DNA of 64,000 nt. Origin: Myxococcales bacterium (GTDB lineage Bacteria > Myxococcota_A > Polyangia > Polyangiales > Polyangiaceae). Position numbers and translations under genes: made by a program. Positions 35,449 through 44,277 of this stretch are shown here, piece after piece. A model generated the notes under the pieces. The model saw only the letters and a program-made list of their open reading frames with translations. It was not told the DNA's origin and did no database searches. The stretch covers positions 1,488,001-1,552,000 of the forward strand of contig JADJQX010000007.1 of the NCBI GenBank assembly GCA_016712525.1. Direction: 5' to 3'. Positions within the stretch are counted from its first letter, which is position 1. Each line of letters begins with the position of its first letter.

Positions 35449-37263
35449 ATGCGTCTTCGTTCGTCTCTCTTGCTCGCTGCACCCGCTCTGTCCCTCGTGC
35501 TCTTCGCGAGCAAAGCCGATGCGCAGCCGGCAGCCCCGGCCCCGAGCGGAGCCGCCCCCGCCGACCCGACCGCGCCTGCCCTCCCGAAGGCCGACCTGAG
35601 CCTCGGGGCGCAGACCGGGACCGCCGCAGCCTCGACCGACACGAAGCCCGCCGATCCCCCGAAGGACGACAAGAAGGACGAGAAGAAAGACGACGTGAAG
35701 GTGCCCGACATCGCGGGCTCCGCGGGCGCGCGCGCGGCGGGGACCCCGGCGCTCTCGCCGAGCGGCAACTTCATGGATACCCGCCTCACCTGGACGTTCG
35801 GTGACGACGACTTCCTCCACAAGACGGGCGAGCTCATCCCGCTGTCGCCCACCTTCAGCGTCGGCGAGCGCTCGCAGTACCGCCTCTTCTTCGACAACCT
35901 GAACTCGCGCTTCACCGGCCGCGAAAACCTCACGCACCTCGTGATGTACAAGAAGATGCCGGCCTTCATCGACAAGCTCACGACGGAGGCCTCGCTCGTC
36001 CTCCGCTTCGACTTGTCGGCCCTCTCGGCGAACACCGGCAACTTGAACTCGGCGTTCTACGACTCGGGCTCGTACCTTCGCCTCTTCTACCAGACGGGCA
36101 AGACCGACAAAGAGGGCGTGAGCGCCGTCTTTTTCCCCCTCGACACCGACCGTATGCGCCTCGGCTACCTCTACGACATCTCGTGGGGTGGTACGGCGGC
36201 CTCGATCAACCAGTCGATCTTCCCGCGTCTCCAGGGCGCGTCGCCCGGTCTCAAGCTCCAGTACGACCGTGAGGGTTTCTACGCCTTCGTCGGCTTCAAG
36301 ACCGCCAGCATCGTGCAGCCGCAGCAGGTGCTCCGCCCGGGCGGCGAGAGCGACGTCGAGACCGTCCGCGTGGCCGAGACCAACTACGGCGTGCTCGGCG
36401 GGCTCGGCGTCGACTTCACGAAGAACGTCCGCCTCGACGCTGGCGCCGGCTACTTCCAGCAGGGTCGCTTCGACCTCGAGGACGTGCGCGGTCGCCCCGT
36501 GTACACGTACGGCTCGTCGGCGCGCCTCGTCGTGCACGACAACATGCCGGTCCCTCGCTCGGTCGACTTCCTCCTCTACAAGAACGATCCGAACAAGCCG
36601 ATGGTGCTGTTCGCGCCCGAGCAGTACACCCCGGGCCAGATCGCGTGGAGCGTGAGCGGCGAGGCGGCCGCCTTGGGGCAGCGCCTGAAGGACTTCGATC
36701 AGGCGGGCTCGCTGAAGGATCAGGTCGCGATGGCCGCCGCCATTCAAGGCGTGCTCAAGGCCGGCTACCTCCGCCTCAGCGCCACCGGCATCTACCGCAA
36801 CCTGAACTTCGTCGTGCGTAACGTGCCCGGGTTCATCCCCTTCGAGACCCTCCCGAAGGACGCCGAGACGGATCCCGAGCTCTTCGGCGCCGTGACGGCC
36901 GACTACCACATCAAGGAGCTCCACCTCACGCCGGGCATCGGCGGAGGCTTCCAGCTCCCCTCGACGTTCCGCAGCCAGTTCAACGACGGCGGCGTGCCCG
37001 CGTCCCGTACCATCGTCGTGCGTCAACAGGGCGACGAGTCGATCCTCCCGTACAACAAGGACCGCACGGCCGTCCTCCAGACGCGCCTCAGCGTGCGCTG
37101 GGACATCTCCGACATCATGGCCATGGTCCTCTGGGTCCAGTACGTCCGCGACAACAACGGCACGCTCGTCGTTCGTGATCCCTCCGAGGGCACCGCCTCG
37201 CTGCGCGTCTTCCAGAGCCCCGACCGCCTCGGTATCGGAACGGCCCTCCAGGCCCGCTTCTAA
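35449..37263 (+). CDS. Outer-membrane beta-barrel protein
   Basis: A 604-residue protein with a cleavable signal (about 1-24, ending ADAQ), a charged Pro/Lys/Asp linker (about 25-95), and then alternating amphipathic beta-strands to the end. The last residues are LQARF: a terminal Phe is the usual BAM recognition signal, so it should insert in the outer membrane. The strand content would suit a porin-size barrel. The substrate is unknown; operon position suggests handling products of, or anchoring, the nucleotidase-like lipoprotein. ATG 35449 starts the signal peptide. Confidence 0.75.
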   Translation: MRLRSSLLLAAPALSLVLFASKADAQPAAPAPSGAAPADPTAPALPKADLSLGAQTGTAAASTDTKPADPPKDDKKDEKKDDVKVPDIAGSAGARAAGTPALSPSGNFMDTRLTWTFGDDDFLHKTGELIPLSPTFSVGERSQYRLFFDNLNSRFTGRENLTHLVMYKKMPAFIDKLTTEASLVLRFDLSALSANTGNLNSAFYDSGSYLRLFYQTGKTDKEGVSAVFFPLDTDRMRLGYLYDISWGGTAASINQSIFPRLQGASPGLKLQYDREGFYAFVGFKTASIVQPQQVLRPGGESDVETVRVAETNYGVLGGLGVDFTKNVRLDAGAGYFQQGRFDLEDVRGRPVYTYGSSARLVVHDNMPVPRSVDFLLYKNDPNKPMVLFAPEQYTPGQIAWSVSGEAAALGQRLKDFDQAGSLKDQVAMAAAIQGVLKAGYLRLSATGIYRNLNFVVRNVPGFIPFETLPKDAETDPELFGAVTADYHIKELHLTPGIGGGFQLPSTFRSQFNDGGVPASRTIVVRQQGDESILPYNKDRTAVLQTRLSVRWDISDIMAMVLWVQYVRDNNGTLVVRDPSEGTASLRVFQSPDRLGIGTALQARF

Positions 37264-37273
37264 CGGCGGTTTC

Positions 37274-38077
37274 GTGCGCTGCGCCGCCTGCGGAAGAGCC
37301 CTCGCCGGCGTCTTTCCGGGCGGCGTCGCGCATTGTGCGTGTGGGCGGTCCACGGAGCTCCCGTACGAGGGTCGATCGAGCCCGAAGGGGCCCGAGGACG
37401 GCCCGTACCGCGCGGGCTCACACCGCGCAGATGTTGTTGAAATTACGTGCCTTTTCTGTGGCACCAGGCGGCTCGACGGCCCGGAGCCCTGCGGCATCTG
37501 CGGCGTCTCCTTGCGTGCGTTCGCGTGCGCCGCGTGTGGCCACGTGGACGGACCGAACGTTCGGTCGTGCTCGGCGTGCGGTCACCCACGCGCGCTCGAG
37601 GCGCTCGACGACCCCATGGACGGGCCGTGCCCTCGATGCTCGACCCCACTCCAAGGCAGCGGCGGTGGCAGCGACGGCGTCCTCGGCTGCGACGGGTGCG
37701 GGGGGACGTTCGTCACCCACGCCGGGCTCGCGGAGCTGTGCGACACGAACGCGACGGCCCCCCCGTTCGCGAGGGCCGAGGCGACGCGCTCGGTGAGCGA
37801 AGCCGCGTACGTCGCGTGCCCCCAATGCCACGAGCTCATGGCGCGGCGCGCGTTCGGCGGAAGGAGCGGCCTCGTGGTCGACGTCTGTGGTCGCCACGGA
37901 ACATGGTTCGATCCGACGGAGCTCGCGGCGGCCCTCCGGGTCGTCGCTTCCGGGAGCGCACCGCCGGAACGCGTGGTTCTCGAGGCGCACGCCTCGCGCT
38001 CGCCCGAGCCAAAGGTCGCCGAGCCGACGGGCACGTCCACGGTGGGGCGTGTCTTGAGGTGGCTCTTGGGCTCGTAG
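37274..38077 (+). CDS. Multiple-zinc-ribbon protein with zf-TFIIB-like domain
   Basis: A 267-residue protein with at least five CxxC pairs. After a Cys-rich N-terminus come double zinc ribbons (CLFCG, CGICG, CAACG, CSACG, CPRC, CDGCGG). Near residues 180-215 CPQCHELM...VDVCGRHGTWFDPTEL matches the zf-TFIIB pattern. It is probably a cytoplasmic zinc protein binding nucleic acid or protein; no enzyme motif is seen. GTG 37274 is chosen because it starts right at the first zinc ribbon, 10 bases after the barrel gene stop. Its stop is only 6 bases from the stop of the convergent kinase gene. Confidence 0.75.
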   Translation: MRCAACGRALAGVFPGGVAHCACGRSTELPYEGRSSPKGPEDGPYRAGSHRADVVEITCLFCGTRRLDGPEPCGICGVSLRAFACAACGHVDGPNVRSCSACGHPRALEALDDPMDGPCPRCSTPLQGSGGGSDGVLGCDGCGGTFVTHAGLAELCDTNATAPPFARAEATRSVSEAAYVACPQCHELMARRAFGGRSGLVVDVCGRHGTWFDPTELAAALRVVASGSAPPERVVLEAHASRSPEPKVAEPTGTSTVGRVLRWLLGS

Positions 38078-38083
38078 GACCGG

Positions 38084-40012
38084 TCAGAAGGGCCTTCGCG
38101 ACGGGTCGGATGGCGCACCGGCCGGGAACGCGATCCGACGGACGACGAACCCGAGCACACCGAGCGCACCCCCGAGGGCGATGAGCACGTCCCACCCCGG
38201 AGAGAAGGTGACCTCTTTGTCGCCGAGGAGGCCGACGCCGATCCATCGCGCGAGCCCGAGCACGGACGAGAGGCCGACCAGCGAAACGAGCGCGAAGGCG
38301 CGGAGATCCTGGGCGAGCATCTCGAGCCGAGGCGCATCGTCCCAGAGCTTCTCGCGCACGTGCTGGCCGACGAGCGCCGCCCCGACGACCGTGAGGCCGA
38401 CGGCGAAGATGTGCAGAAAGACGATCGAGCCGATCGTGTCGAAGGCGCCGTCTCCGGAGACGAGCCGGGCGAGGCCGAGCAGCAAGTGGACGAGGGTCAC
38501 GTACGCGAGCCACGTCGAGACGAGGCCGAACGCGACCACCTGCGGACGCGTCAGTCTTCGCGCCGTAAGCGGCCCGACCTGACCGGACCCGAGCACCAAA
38601 GCCACGACCTGGAGCGGGGTGGACGCTTCGACGGGCAGGGTGGCCGACACGTCGTGCTCGGGCACCGAGGGCCGCGGCGCGAAGACCGGCGCGGGTGGCA
38701 TCTGCGAGTGCGACGGCGCGGGTGGACGCACGGCCGCGTCCATGTCGAACGGGGCGAGGGCCGCCTCGAGCTCCGCCATCGACGCGAAGCGCTCCTCTTT
38801 CGTCTTCGAGAGGCAGCGCCGGATGACGGCGTCGAGCTGCGGAGGGACGAGCGGGTTCGAGGCCCGGACGGGCGGGAGCTCCTCGGTCAGGAGCATGATG
38901 AGCGTGCGGGTCGGGTCGTCGGAGTCGAAGGGGCGTTGACCCGTGAGGAGGTTGTAGAGCACCGCACCCACCGCGTAGACGTCGGCCCGCTCGTCGACCA
39001 CCTCGGCCCGCGCCTGCTCGGGCGCCATGAAGCTCGGCGTCCCGAGGATGACGCCGGCCTGCGTGAGGTGGATGTCGTGGTCCTTCACGCGGCTCACGCC
39101 GAAGTCGATCACCTTGATGCGGGGGACGCCCGACTCGCCCGCCTTCTGCTTCAAGAGGAAGACGTTCTCGGGCTTCACGTCGCGGTGGACCACGCCCTGA
39201 GCATGGGCCGCCCCGAGCGCGCGGCACATCTGTCGCGCGATCCCGATGGCGAACGGCACGCCGAGCCTGCCGACCTTCTCGACGAACGCGCCGAGCTCTT
39301 CGCCCTCGAGGAACTCGGCCGCGATGCAGGGCGCGCCGTCCCTCGAGTAGAAGACGTCGATCACCTCGACGACGTTGGGGTGGGAGATGCTGCTCGCGCT
39401 CTCGGCCTCACGCTTGAACCGCGCGACGATCTCGGGGTTCTGCGCGAACTCGGGCAAGAGCACCTTGATCGCGAAGCGCCGGTCCTTCAGGCGGAGGTGG
39501 CGAGCCTCGTAGACTTTGCCCATGCCGCCTTCGCCGACGAGCCGAAGGACCTGGAACGTGTCGTTCAGGATCTGGCCGATGAGCGGATCGACCACCTCGG
39601 GGAGCGCGCCGTCGAGGACGAGGGGCATGGAGTCCCTCGGGCACAGGAAGATCTCCACGGGGTAGCGCGACCCACACGTCGGGCAAACCCGAGGCAGCGC
39701 GGCGGGGTTCTGCGGATGGGCGACGGCGACGGTGACGGTCGGCGCGAGCTCCGGGCGGGAGGGCGCGGGCGGCCTCGACGGCGGAAGCGGCGCACGACCT
39801 GCGGCGGGCGGAAGTGGAGGAGCTTGAGGCGGGCTCGACGGTCGAACGATGCGGGGCGGAGGCGCCTGCAGCATGGCCGTCACCTCTTCCGAGTCGGCCG
39901 GGGAACGCCCGAACGCCGCCCGCCCAGGAGAGTGCGGAATCGTCGCGCGAGCGTCCGCGGGGACTCCCCCGGATTCGAGGGGACGTTCCCCCCTGCGCGG
40001 TGCCGAAGACAT
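38084..40012 (-). CDS. Ser/Thr protein kinase with zinc ribbon and C-terminal TM domain
   Basis: A 642-residue kinase. Pro-rich N-terminus (1-100), a degenerate zinc ribbon CPTCG...CPRD (110-126), then the kinase domain (about 152-420) with LVGEGGMGKVYEA, K183, HRDVKPEN from 276 and DFG at 303-305. After a Pro-rich linker, about 150 residues contain four hydrophobic segments (for example HIFAVGLTVVGAALVG). Catalytic residues are intact. The zinc ribbon ahead of the kinase is a recurrent myxobacterial theme and may bind partners; the multi-pass tail may sense the membrane. An in-frame ATG at 39874 is an alternative start. It is divergent from rpsO. Confidence 0.85.
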   Translation of the reverse strand: MSSAPRRGERPLESGGVPADARATIPHSPGRAAFGRSPADSEEVTAMLQAPPPRIVRPSSPPQAPPLPPAAGRAPLPPSRPPAPSRPELAPTVTVAVAHPQNPAALPRVCPTCGSRYPVEIFLCPRDSMPLVLDGALPEVVDPLIGQILNDTFQVLRLVGEGGMGKVYEARHLRLKDRRFAIKVLLPEFAQNPEIVARFKREAESASSISHPNVVEVIDVFYSRDGAPCIAAEFLEGEELGAFVEKVGRLGVPFAIGIARQMCRALGAAHAQGVVHRDVKPENVFLLKQKAGESGVPRIKVIDFGVSRVKDHDIHLTQAGVILGTPSFMAPEQARAEVVDERADVYAVGAVLYNLLTGQRPFDSDDPTRTLIMLLTEELPPVRASNPLVPPQLDAVIRRCLSKTKEERFASMAELEAALAPFDMDAAVRPPAPSHSQMPPAPVFAPRPSVPEHDVSATLPVEASTPLQVVALVLGSGQVGPLTARRLTRPQVVAFGLVSTWLAYVTLVHLLLGLARLVSGDGAFDTIGSIVFLHIFAVGLTVVGAALVGQHVREKLWDDAPRLEMLAQDLRAFALVSLVGLSSVLGLARWIGVGLLGDKEVTFSPGWDVLIALGGALGVLGFVVRRIAFPAGAPSDPSRRPF

Positions 40013-40144
40013 GCCGTTTCACACGCTAGCATCACCCGAGCGCACGGATCGCGTTCTCTTCGCGTGCTCGGCCGCAACATTCGTGAGCCGCCCCGCTCAC
40101 AAGGTGGCCCGAAGTCGCACCTCGAGCCACAGCGGACGATCCGG

Positions 40145-40172
40145 TTGACCCAAGCGTGAACTCGCCTATACT
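40145..40172 (+). promoter_or_regulatory. Sigma-70 promoter of rpsO
   Basis: TTGACC (40145-40150) and TATACT (40167-40172) are separated by 16 bases, the best sigma-70 match seen in the window. Transcription should start near 40179. It lies in the 303-base gap between the divergent kinase gene and rpsO; the part from 40013 to 40144 shows no other clear element. Confidence 0.75.
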
Positions 40173-40178
40173 GCGCCG

Positions 40179-40315
40179 GTCCGAAAGGCACCTCAGGCCG
40201 TATCTTCTCGTAAGTACGGTCTTTTCTGGCCCCCACGCGCTGTGTCGACATCGCGTGAGGGCGCGGCCCGCTGCGGTTCCGACTGCGTCTGGCCCTTTCC
40301 CCTGGAATCATCGAA
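40179..40315 (+). other. Long rpsO leader
   Basis: About 137 nt of untranslated leader precede rpsO. A small hairpin CCGTA/TACGG is visible near 40198-40223, and no strong ribosome site is seen before the ATG. Many bacteria regulate rpsO by S15 binding to its own leader, using different RNA folds. Whether this leader does so cannot be judged by eye. Confidence 0.35.
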
Positions 40316-40585
40316 ATGCCGCTTCACTCCGAGAAGACGAGCGAGCTCGTCGCCAAGTTCCGCACCCACGAGACCGACACCGGCTCCCCCGAGGTGCAAA
40401 TCGCGCTCCTCACCGAGCGCATCGGTTACCTGACCGAGCACTTCAAGACCCACGCGAAGGATCACCACTCGCGCCGCGGTCTCCTCAAGCTCGTCTCGAA
40501 GCGCCGCCGGCTCTTGAGCTACCTCAAGAACACGAGCCTCGACAGGTACCGCAAGACCGTCGCGGCCCTGAACCTCCGCAAGTAG
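40316..40585 (+). CDS. rpsO: 30S ribosomal protein S15
   Basis: An 89-residue S15 of standard length with the diagnostic segment HETDTGSPEVQIALLTERI, then LTEHFKTHAKDHHSRRGLL and SKRRRLLSYLKN. S15 nucleates assembly of the 30S platform by binding 16S rRNA. It is followed by a strong terminator and then pnp, the usual gene order, though the terminator suggests partly separate transcription. Confidence 0.97.
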   Translation: MPLHSEKTSELVAKFRTHETDTGSPEVQIALLTERIGYLTEHFKTHAKDHHSRRGLLKLVSKRRRLLSYLKNTSLDRYRKTVAALNLRK

Positions 40586-40594
40586 ACGTTTCTC

Positions 40595-40639
40595 CGAGGC
40601 GGGAAGGCCCAAGTGGCCCTCCCGCCTCGTCGCATTTTT
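40595..40639 (+). terminator. Intrinsic terminator between rpsO and pnp
   Basis: CGAGGCGGGAAGGCC (40595-40609) folds against GGCCCTCCCGCCTCG (40615-40629) with one internal mismatch, followed by TCGCATTTTT. It lies 10 bases after the rpsO stop and could attenuate read-through into pnp. Confidence 0.85.
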
Positions 40640-40752
40640 CGCCACAACCCTCCCGCGTCCTCGCGTCCCGCTTATTGCTCTTCGATTCGTGCGTCCGACA
40701 CCGTCGGGCCTAGGAACCGAGGACCAAAGGCGCCACACGAAGCCGGGCGTCA

Positions 40753-40769
40753 ACCCCCACGAAGGGGGT
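40753..40769 (+). promoter_or_regulatory. Small hairpin just before the pnp ribosome site
   Basis: ACCCCC/GGGGGT with a 5-base loop lies 15 bases before the pnp ATG. pnp leaders often carry hairpins used for self-control through RNase III and PNPase; a similar role here is only a guess. Confidence 0.35.
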
Positions 40770-40783
40770 CGTTCGAGGTCCAT

Positions 40784-43017
40784 ATGTCGTTCGTTCGCGA
40801 ATCCGTCATGGTCAACGGCAAGCCGCTGACCTTCGAAACCGGTCGTCTCGCCAAACAAGCCCACGGCTCCGTCCTCGTCACGTACGGCGAGAGCGTCGTC
40901 CTCGTCACCGCCGTCTGCGGCGACGAGCGCCCCGGCTTGGACTTTTTCCCCCTCACCTGCGAGTACGTCGAGAAGACGTTCGCGGCGGGCAAAATCCCGG
41001 GCGGCTTCTTCAAGCGCGAGGGTCGCCTCCGCGACGACGAGATCCTCGTCGCCCGCATCATCGACCGCCCGTGCCGCCCGCTCTTCCCCGAGGGCTTCAA
41101 GAAGGACACGCAGATCATCGCGACGGTGCTCTCGAGCGACAAGGTCAACCCGACCGACGTGCTCGCCCTCACCGGCGCGAGCGCCGCGCTCCACATCAGC
41201 GACATCCCCTGGGACGGCCCCCTCGCGGGCATGCGCGTCGCGCGCGTGAACGGCGAGCTCGTGATCTTCCCGACGTTCGAGCAGCAGGCCGAGTCGGACC
41301 TCGACATGGTCGTCGCGTGCAGCAAGACCGCGATCGTCATGGTCGAAGGCGGCGCCGCCGAGGCGACCGAGAAGGACGTCATCGACGCCCTCATGTTCGC
41401 GCACGAGCAGGCGCAGCCCATCCTGCAGCTCATCGAGCGCATGCGCGCGGCGATCGGCCGCCCGAAGCGCGAGTTCACGCCCCCGAAGCTCCCCGACGCG
41501 ATCGCGGCCCGCATCCCGGCCATCGTCGACGCGGCGATCCTCGAGTCGTCGCTCATCCGCGACAAGGCCCAGCGTTACGCCGGCTACAAGGCCGCCAAAG
41601 AGAAGATGGTGAGCACGCTCACCCAAGAGCTCGGCCAAGAGACGTTCGCCGCGAACGAGAAGCTCATCAAGGCCGAGTTCGACGAGCGCAAGTACAACGT
41701 GGTCCGCGAGTACGTGCTCGGCCAGAACCGGCGCATCGACGGCCGCGACATGGCGACCATCCGCCCGATCATGACCGAGGTCGGCCTCCTCCCGCGCGTC
41801 CACGGCTCGGCCCTCTTCCAGCGCGGCGAGACCCAGGCGATCGTCACGGCGACGCTCGGCACCTCGACCGACGAGCAGAAGATCGACGGCCTCATGGGCG
41901 AGACGTGGAAGCGCTTCTACCTCCACTACAACTTCCCGCCCTTCTCCACCGGCGAGACCAAGCCCCTGCGCGGCCCTGGCCGTCGTGAGGTCGGTCACGG
42001 TGCGCTCGCCGAGCGCGCGCTCCTCCGCCAAATCCCCGACGCGGCGCAGTTTCCCTACACCATCCGCATCGTCTCCGAGACGCTCGAGTCGAACGGCTCG
42101 TCGTCGATGGCGGCGGTCTGCGGCGGCACCATGTCCCTCATGGACGCGGGCGTCCCGCTGAAGGCGCCCGTCGCCGGCATCGCGATGGGCCTCATCTCGG
42201 ATGGCCAGCGCACCGCGATCCTCAGCGACATCCTCGGCGACGAGGACCACCTCGGCGACATGGACTTCAAGGTGTGCGGCACGTCCAAGGGCGTGACCGC
42301 CATCCAGATGGACATCAAGATCGCGGGCCTCTCGCGGGAGATCCTCGCGACGCGCTCGAGCAGGCCCGCGAAGGCCGCCTCCACATCCTCGGCAAGATGC
42401 TCGAGACGCTCTCGCAGCCGCGCGCCGACCTCTCGAAGTGGGCCCCGCGCATCACCACCCTCAAGGTGAAGCCCGACCAGATCCGCCTCGTCATCGGCCC
42501 CGGCGGCAAGACGATCAAGGGCATCATCGACCAGACCGGCGTCGCGATCGACGTCGAGGACGACGGCACGGTCAACATCGCCTCGAGCGATCCCGAGGCC
42601 GTGAAGAAGGCCCTCGACATCATCAAGGGGCTCACCGCCGAGCCCGAGGTCGGCGCGATCTACAAGGGCACCGTCACCCGCATCGCGGACTTCGGCGCCT
42701 TCATCGAGGTGCTCCCGGGCACCGACGGGCTCCTCCACGTCTCCGAGATGGCCCACACGCGCGTCGAGCGCGTCACGGACGTCATGAAAGAGGGCGACGT
42801 GGTCGAGGTGAAGGTCATCGAGGTCGGCCGCGACGGAAAGATCCGCCTCTCCCGCCGCGAGCTCCTCCCGCTCCCCGAGGGCGAGGAGGGCGAGCGCGCC
42901 AAGGAGCGTATGCTCGCGTCGCGTGAGGCCGGCCCGCCGCGCGGCGATCGTGGCCCCCGCCGTGACGGTCCCCCGCGCGGCGACCGTGGCCGTGGTGGCC
43001 CGCCTCGCGGCCGCTGA
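40784..43017 (+). pseudogene. pnp: Polynucleotide phosphorylase, frameshifted (lesion or sequence error)
   Basis: PNPase degrades RNA 3' to 5' using phosphate. Frame 1 (40784 to a stop at 42469) encodes both RNase PH cores up to KIAGLSREILAT; the rest of that frame is Ser/Arg-rich noise. The true continuation, ALEQAREGRLHILGKMLE, the KH domain (IGPGGKTIKG), the S1 domain (GAIYKGTVTRIADFGAFIEV) and a Gly/Arg/Pro-rich tail lie in the -1 frame to 43017. The switch is at 42352: one base is missing, and an extra G (ACGGCGCTC instead of ACGCGCTC) would restore a 744-residue protein. No slippery heptamer is visible. Since both halves are undecayed, the break is recent or a sequencing artefact. As read, the product would lack KH and S1. 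Confidence 0.9.
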
Positions 43018-43037
43018 ACGACGCCGTCGACCATGAC

Positions 43038-43073
43038 GCGGCGCTCTCTCCGGAGGGCGCCGCTTCTCCTTTT
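43038..43073 (+). terminator. Intrinsic terminator after pnp
   Basis: GCGGCGC (43038-43044) pairs with GCGCCGC (43057-43063), followed by TTCTCCTTTT. It lies 20 bases after the pnp stop. Confidence 0.75.
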
Positions 43074-43200
43074 GTCGAAGAGCACGCGCTGCGTCACGGC
43101 AGCTTCGCAAGAACGACACGCGCTCGTCACCGATTCCGTGCGGCCGCCGACCCCTTTTGATACGACGGATCGACGAGCCCTCGCGGGCCGCCCTCCCCCT

Positions 43201-44265
43201 ATGTGGAAAACCGAAGAAGGCAGCACGGGCCGCCTCGTCCAGCTCTGTATCGGATACTTCTTCTTCTACGTCGTGACCGGCGTAGCGGTGAAGTACTTCC
43301 AAGGTCGGGGCATGGGCGACATCGAGTACAACGTGTACTCGACCGCGGCCGGCACGAGCATCGCGCTCCTCGTCGTGTTCGTGAAGGGCTGGTACCGCCT
43401 CGAGAGCTCCGACCCGCGCCCCTTCCTCGGGCGGACCGTGCCCGGAGAGCTCCTCTACATCGTGCCGTCCGGCATCTGCACGGCGGTCGTCATCCCCACG
43501 ACGACGCTCATGTACTCCCTGAAGGGCGTGAGCGTGATGGTCGCCATGGTGATCATGCGCGGCGCCGTCATCGTATTGAGCCGCCTCGTGGACGAGGTCC
43601 AGATCCGCCAAGGGATCCTGAAGAAGCGCGTCTACGCCGAGGAGAACGTCGGCGTGGTCGTCGCGGTCTCCGCCGTCGCGCTCACCCTCTTTTTCTCGAA
43701 GAACGGCGAGAGCGACACGCCCTTCTACAAGTCGGTCGCGGCCATGACGATCCTCGGCTCGTACGTCACCGCGTACGCCATTCGCATCTACATCATGAAC
43801 TACTTCAAGAACACCCGGCCCCCGGGTGTTCGGCTCGACAACCAAGGCTTCTTGGGGCTCGAGCAGATCTCGGCGTCGATCACGATGGCGCTCGCGGGTC
43901 TCGTGATCTTCAACGCGCCCACGTGGTTCGGAGCCACGGCGCCGCAGGTTCTCCACTTCGTCGCGGCCATCCGCGCCCCGCGCCCCGACTGGTTCTGGGC
44001 GTTCCTCTCGGGCACGTCCTTCGGCATCGTGGCGTTTTTCTCGGTCTTCATCTTCATGTTCAAGGGGCGCACGGCCACGTTCGCCGGCCTCGTGAACCGC
44101 CTCACGTCCCTCGTCGCGGGCACGACGTCGACGCTGGTCGTCTGGGCCTTCTTGGGCGGCAAGCCTCCGAAGGGGCACGATTGGGGCGCCCTCGCCCTCA
44201 TCTTCGTGGCCGTCTATTTCCTCACGCGCGCCGAGAAGCGCCGCGCGGCCGAGCTCCGCGGCTAA
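43201..44265 (+). CDS. Ten-TM DMT/EamA-like membrane protein
   Basis: A 354-residue integral membrane protein with about ten hydrophobic segments, from IGYFFFYVVTGVAVKYF near residue 15 to WGALALIFVAVYFLT near residue 335. The count and the internal two-half arrangement resemble the drug/metabolite transporter (EamA) superfamily. No substrate-specific motif was recognised. ATG 43201 begins just before the first membrane segment; the longer frame from 43033 would add an unlikely basic extension. It stands alone after the pnp terminator and converges on the rhomboid gene. Confidence 0.7.
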   Translation: MWKTEEGSTGRLVQLCIGYFFFYVVTGVAVKYFQGRGMGDIEYNVYSTAAGTSIALLVVFVKGWYRLESSDPRPFLGRTVPGELLYIVPSGICTAVVIPTTTLMYSLKGVSVMVAMVIMRGAVIVLSRLVDEVQIRQGILKKRVYAEENVGVVVAVSAVALTLFFSKNGESDTPFYKSVAAMTILGSYVTAYAIRIYIMNYFKNTRPPGVRLDNQGFLGLEQISASITMALAGLVIFNAPTWFGATAPQVLHFVAAIRAPRPDWFWAFLSGTSFGIVAFFSVFIFMFKGRTATFAGLVNRLTSLVAGTTSTLVVWAFLGGKPPKGHDWGALALIFVAVYFLTRAEKRRAAELRG

Positions 44266-44277
44266 GCGAGCCGTACG

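Noticed and set aside
35254..37497. A 747-codon minus-strand open frame opposite the barrel gene
   Set aside because: The plus strand has a signal peptide, beta-strands and terminal Phe; the minus frame has only low-complexity Arg/Glu/Val sequence.
42335..42356. Programmed -1 ribosomal frameshifting in pnp
   Set aside because: No X XXY YYZ slippery site or obvious downstream pseudoknot, and PNPase is not known to need recoding.
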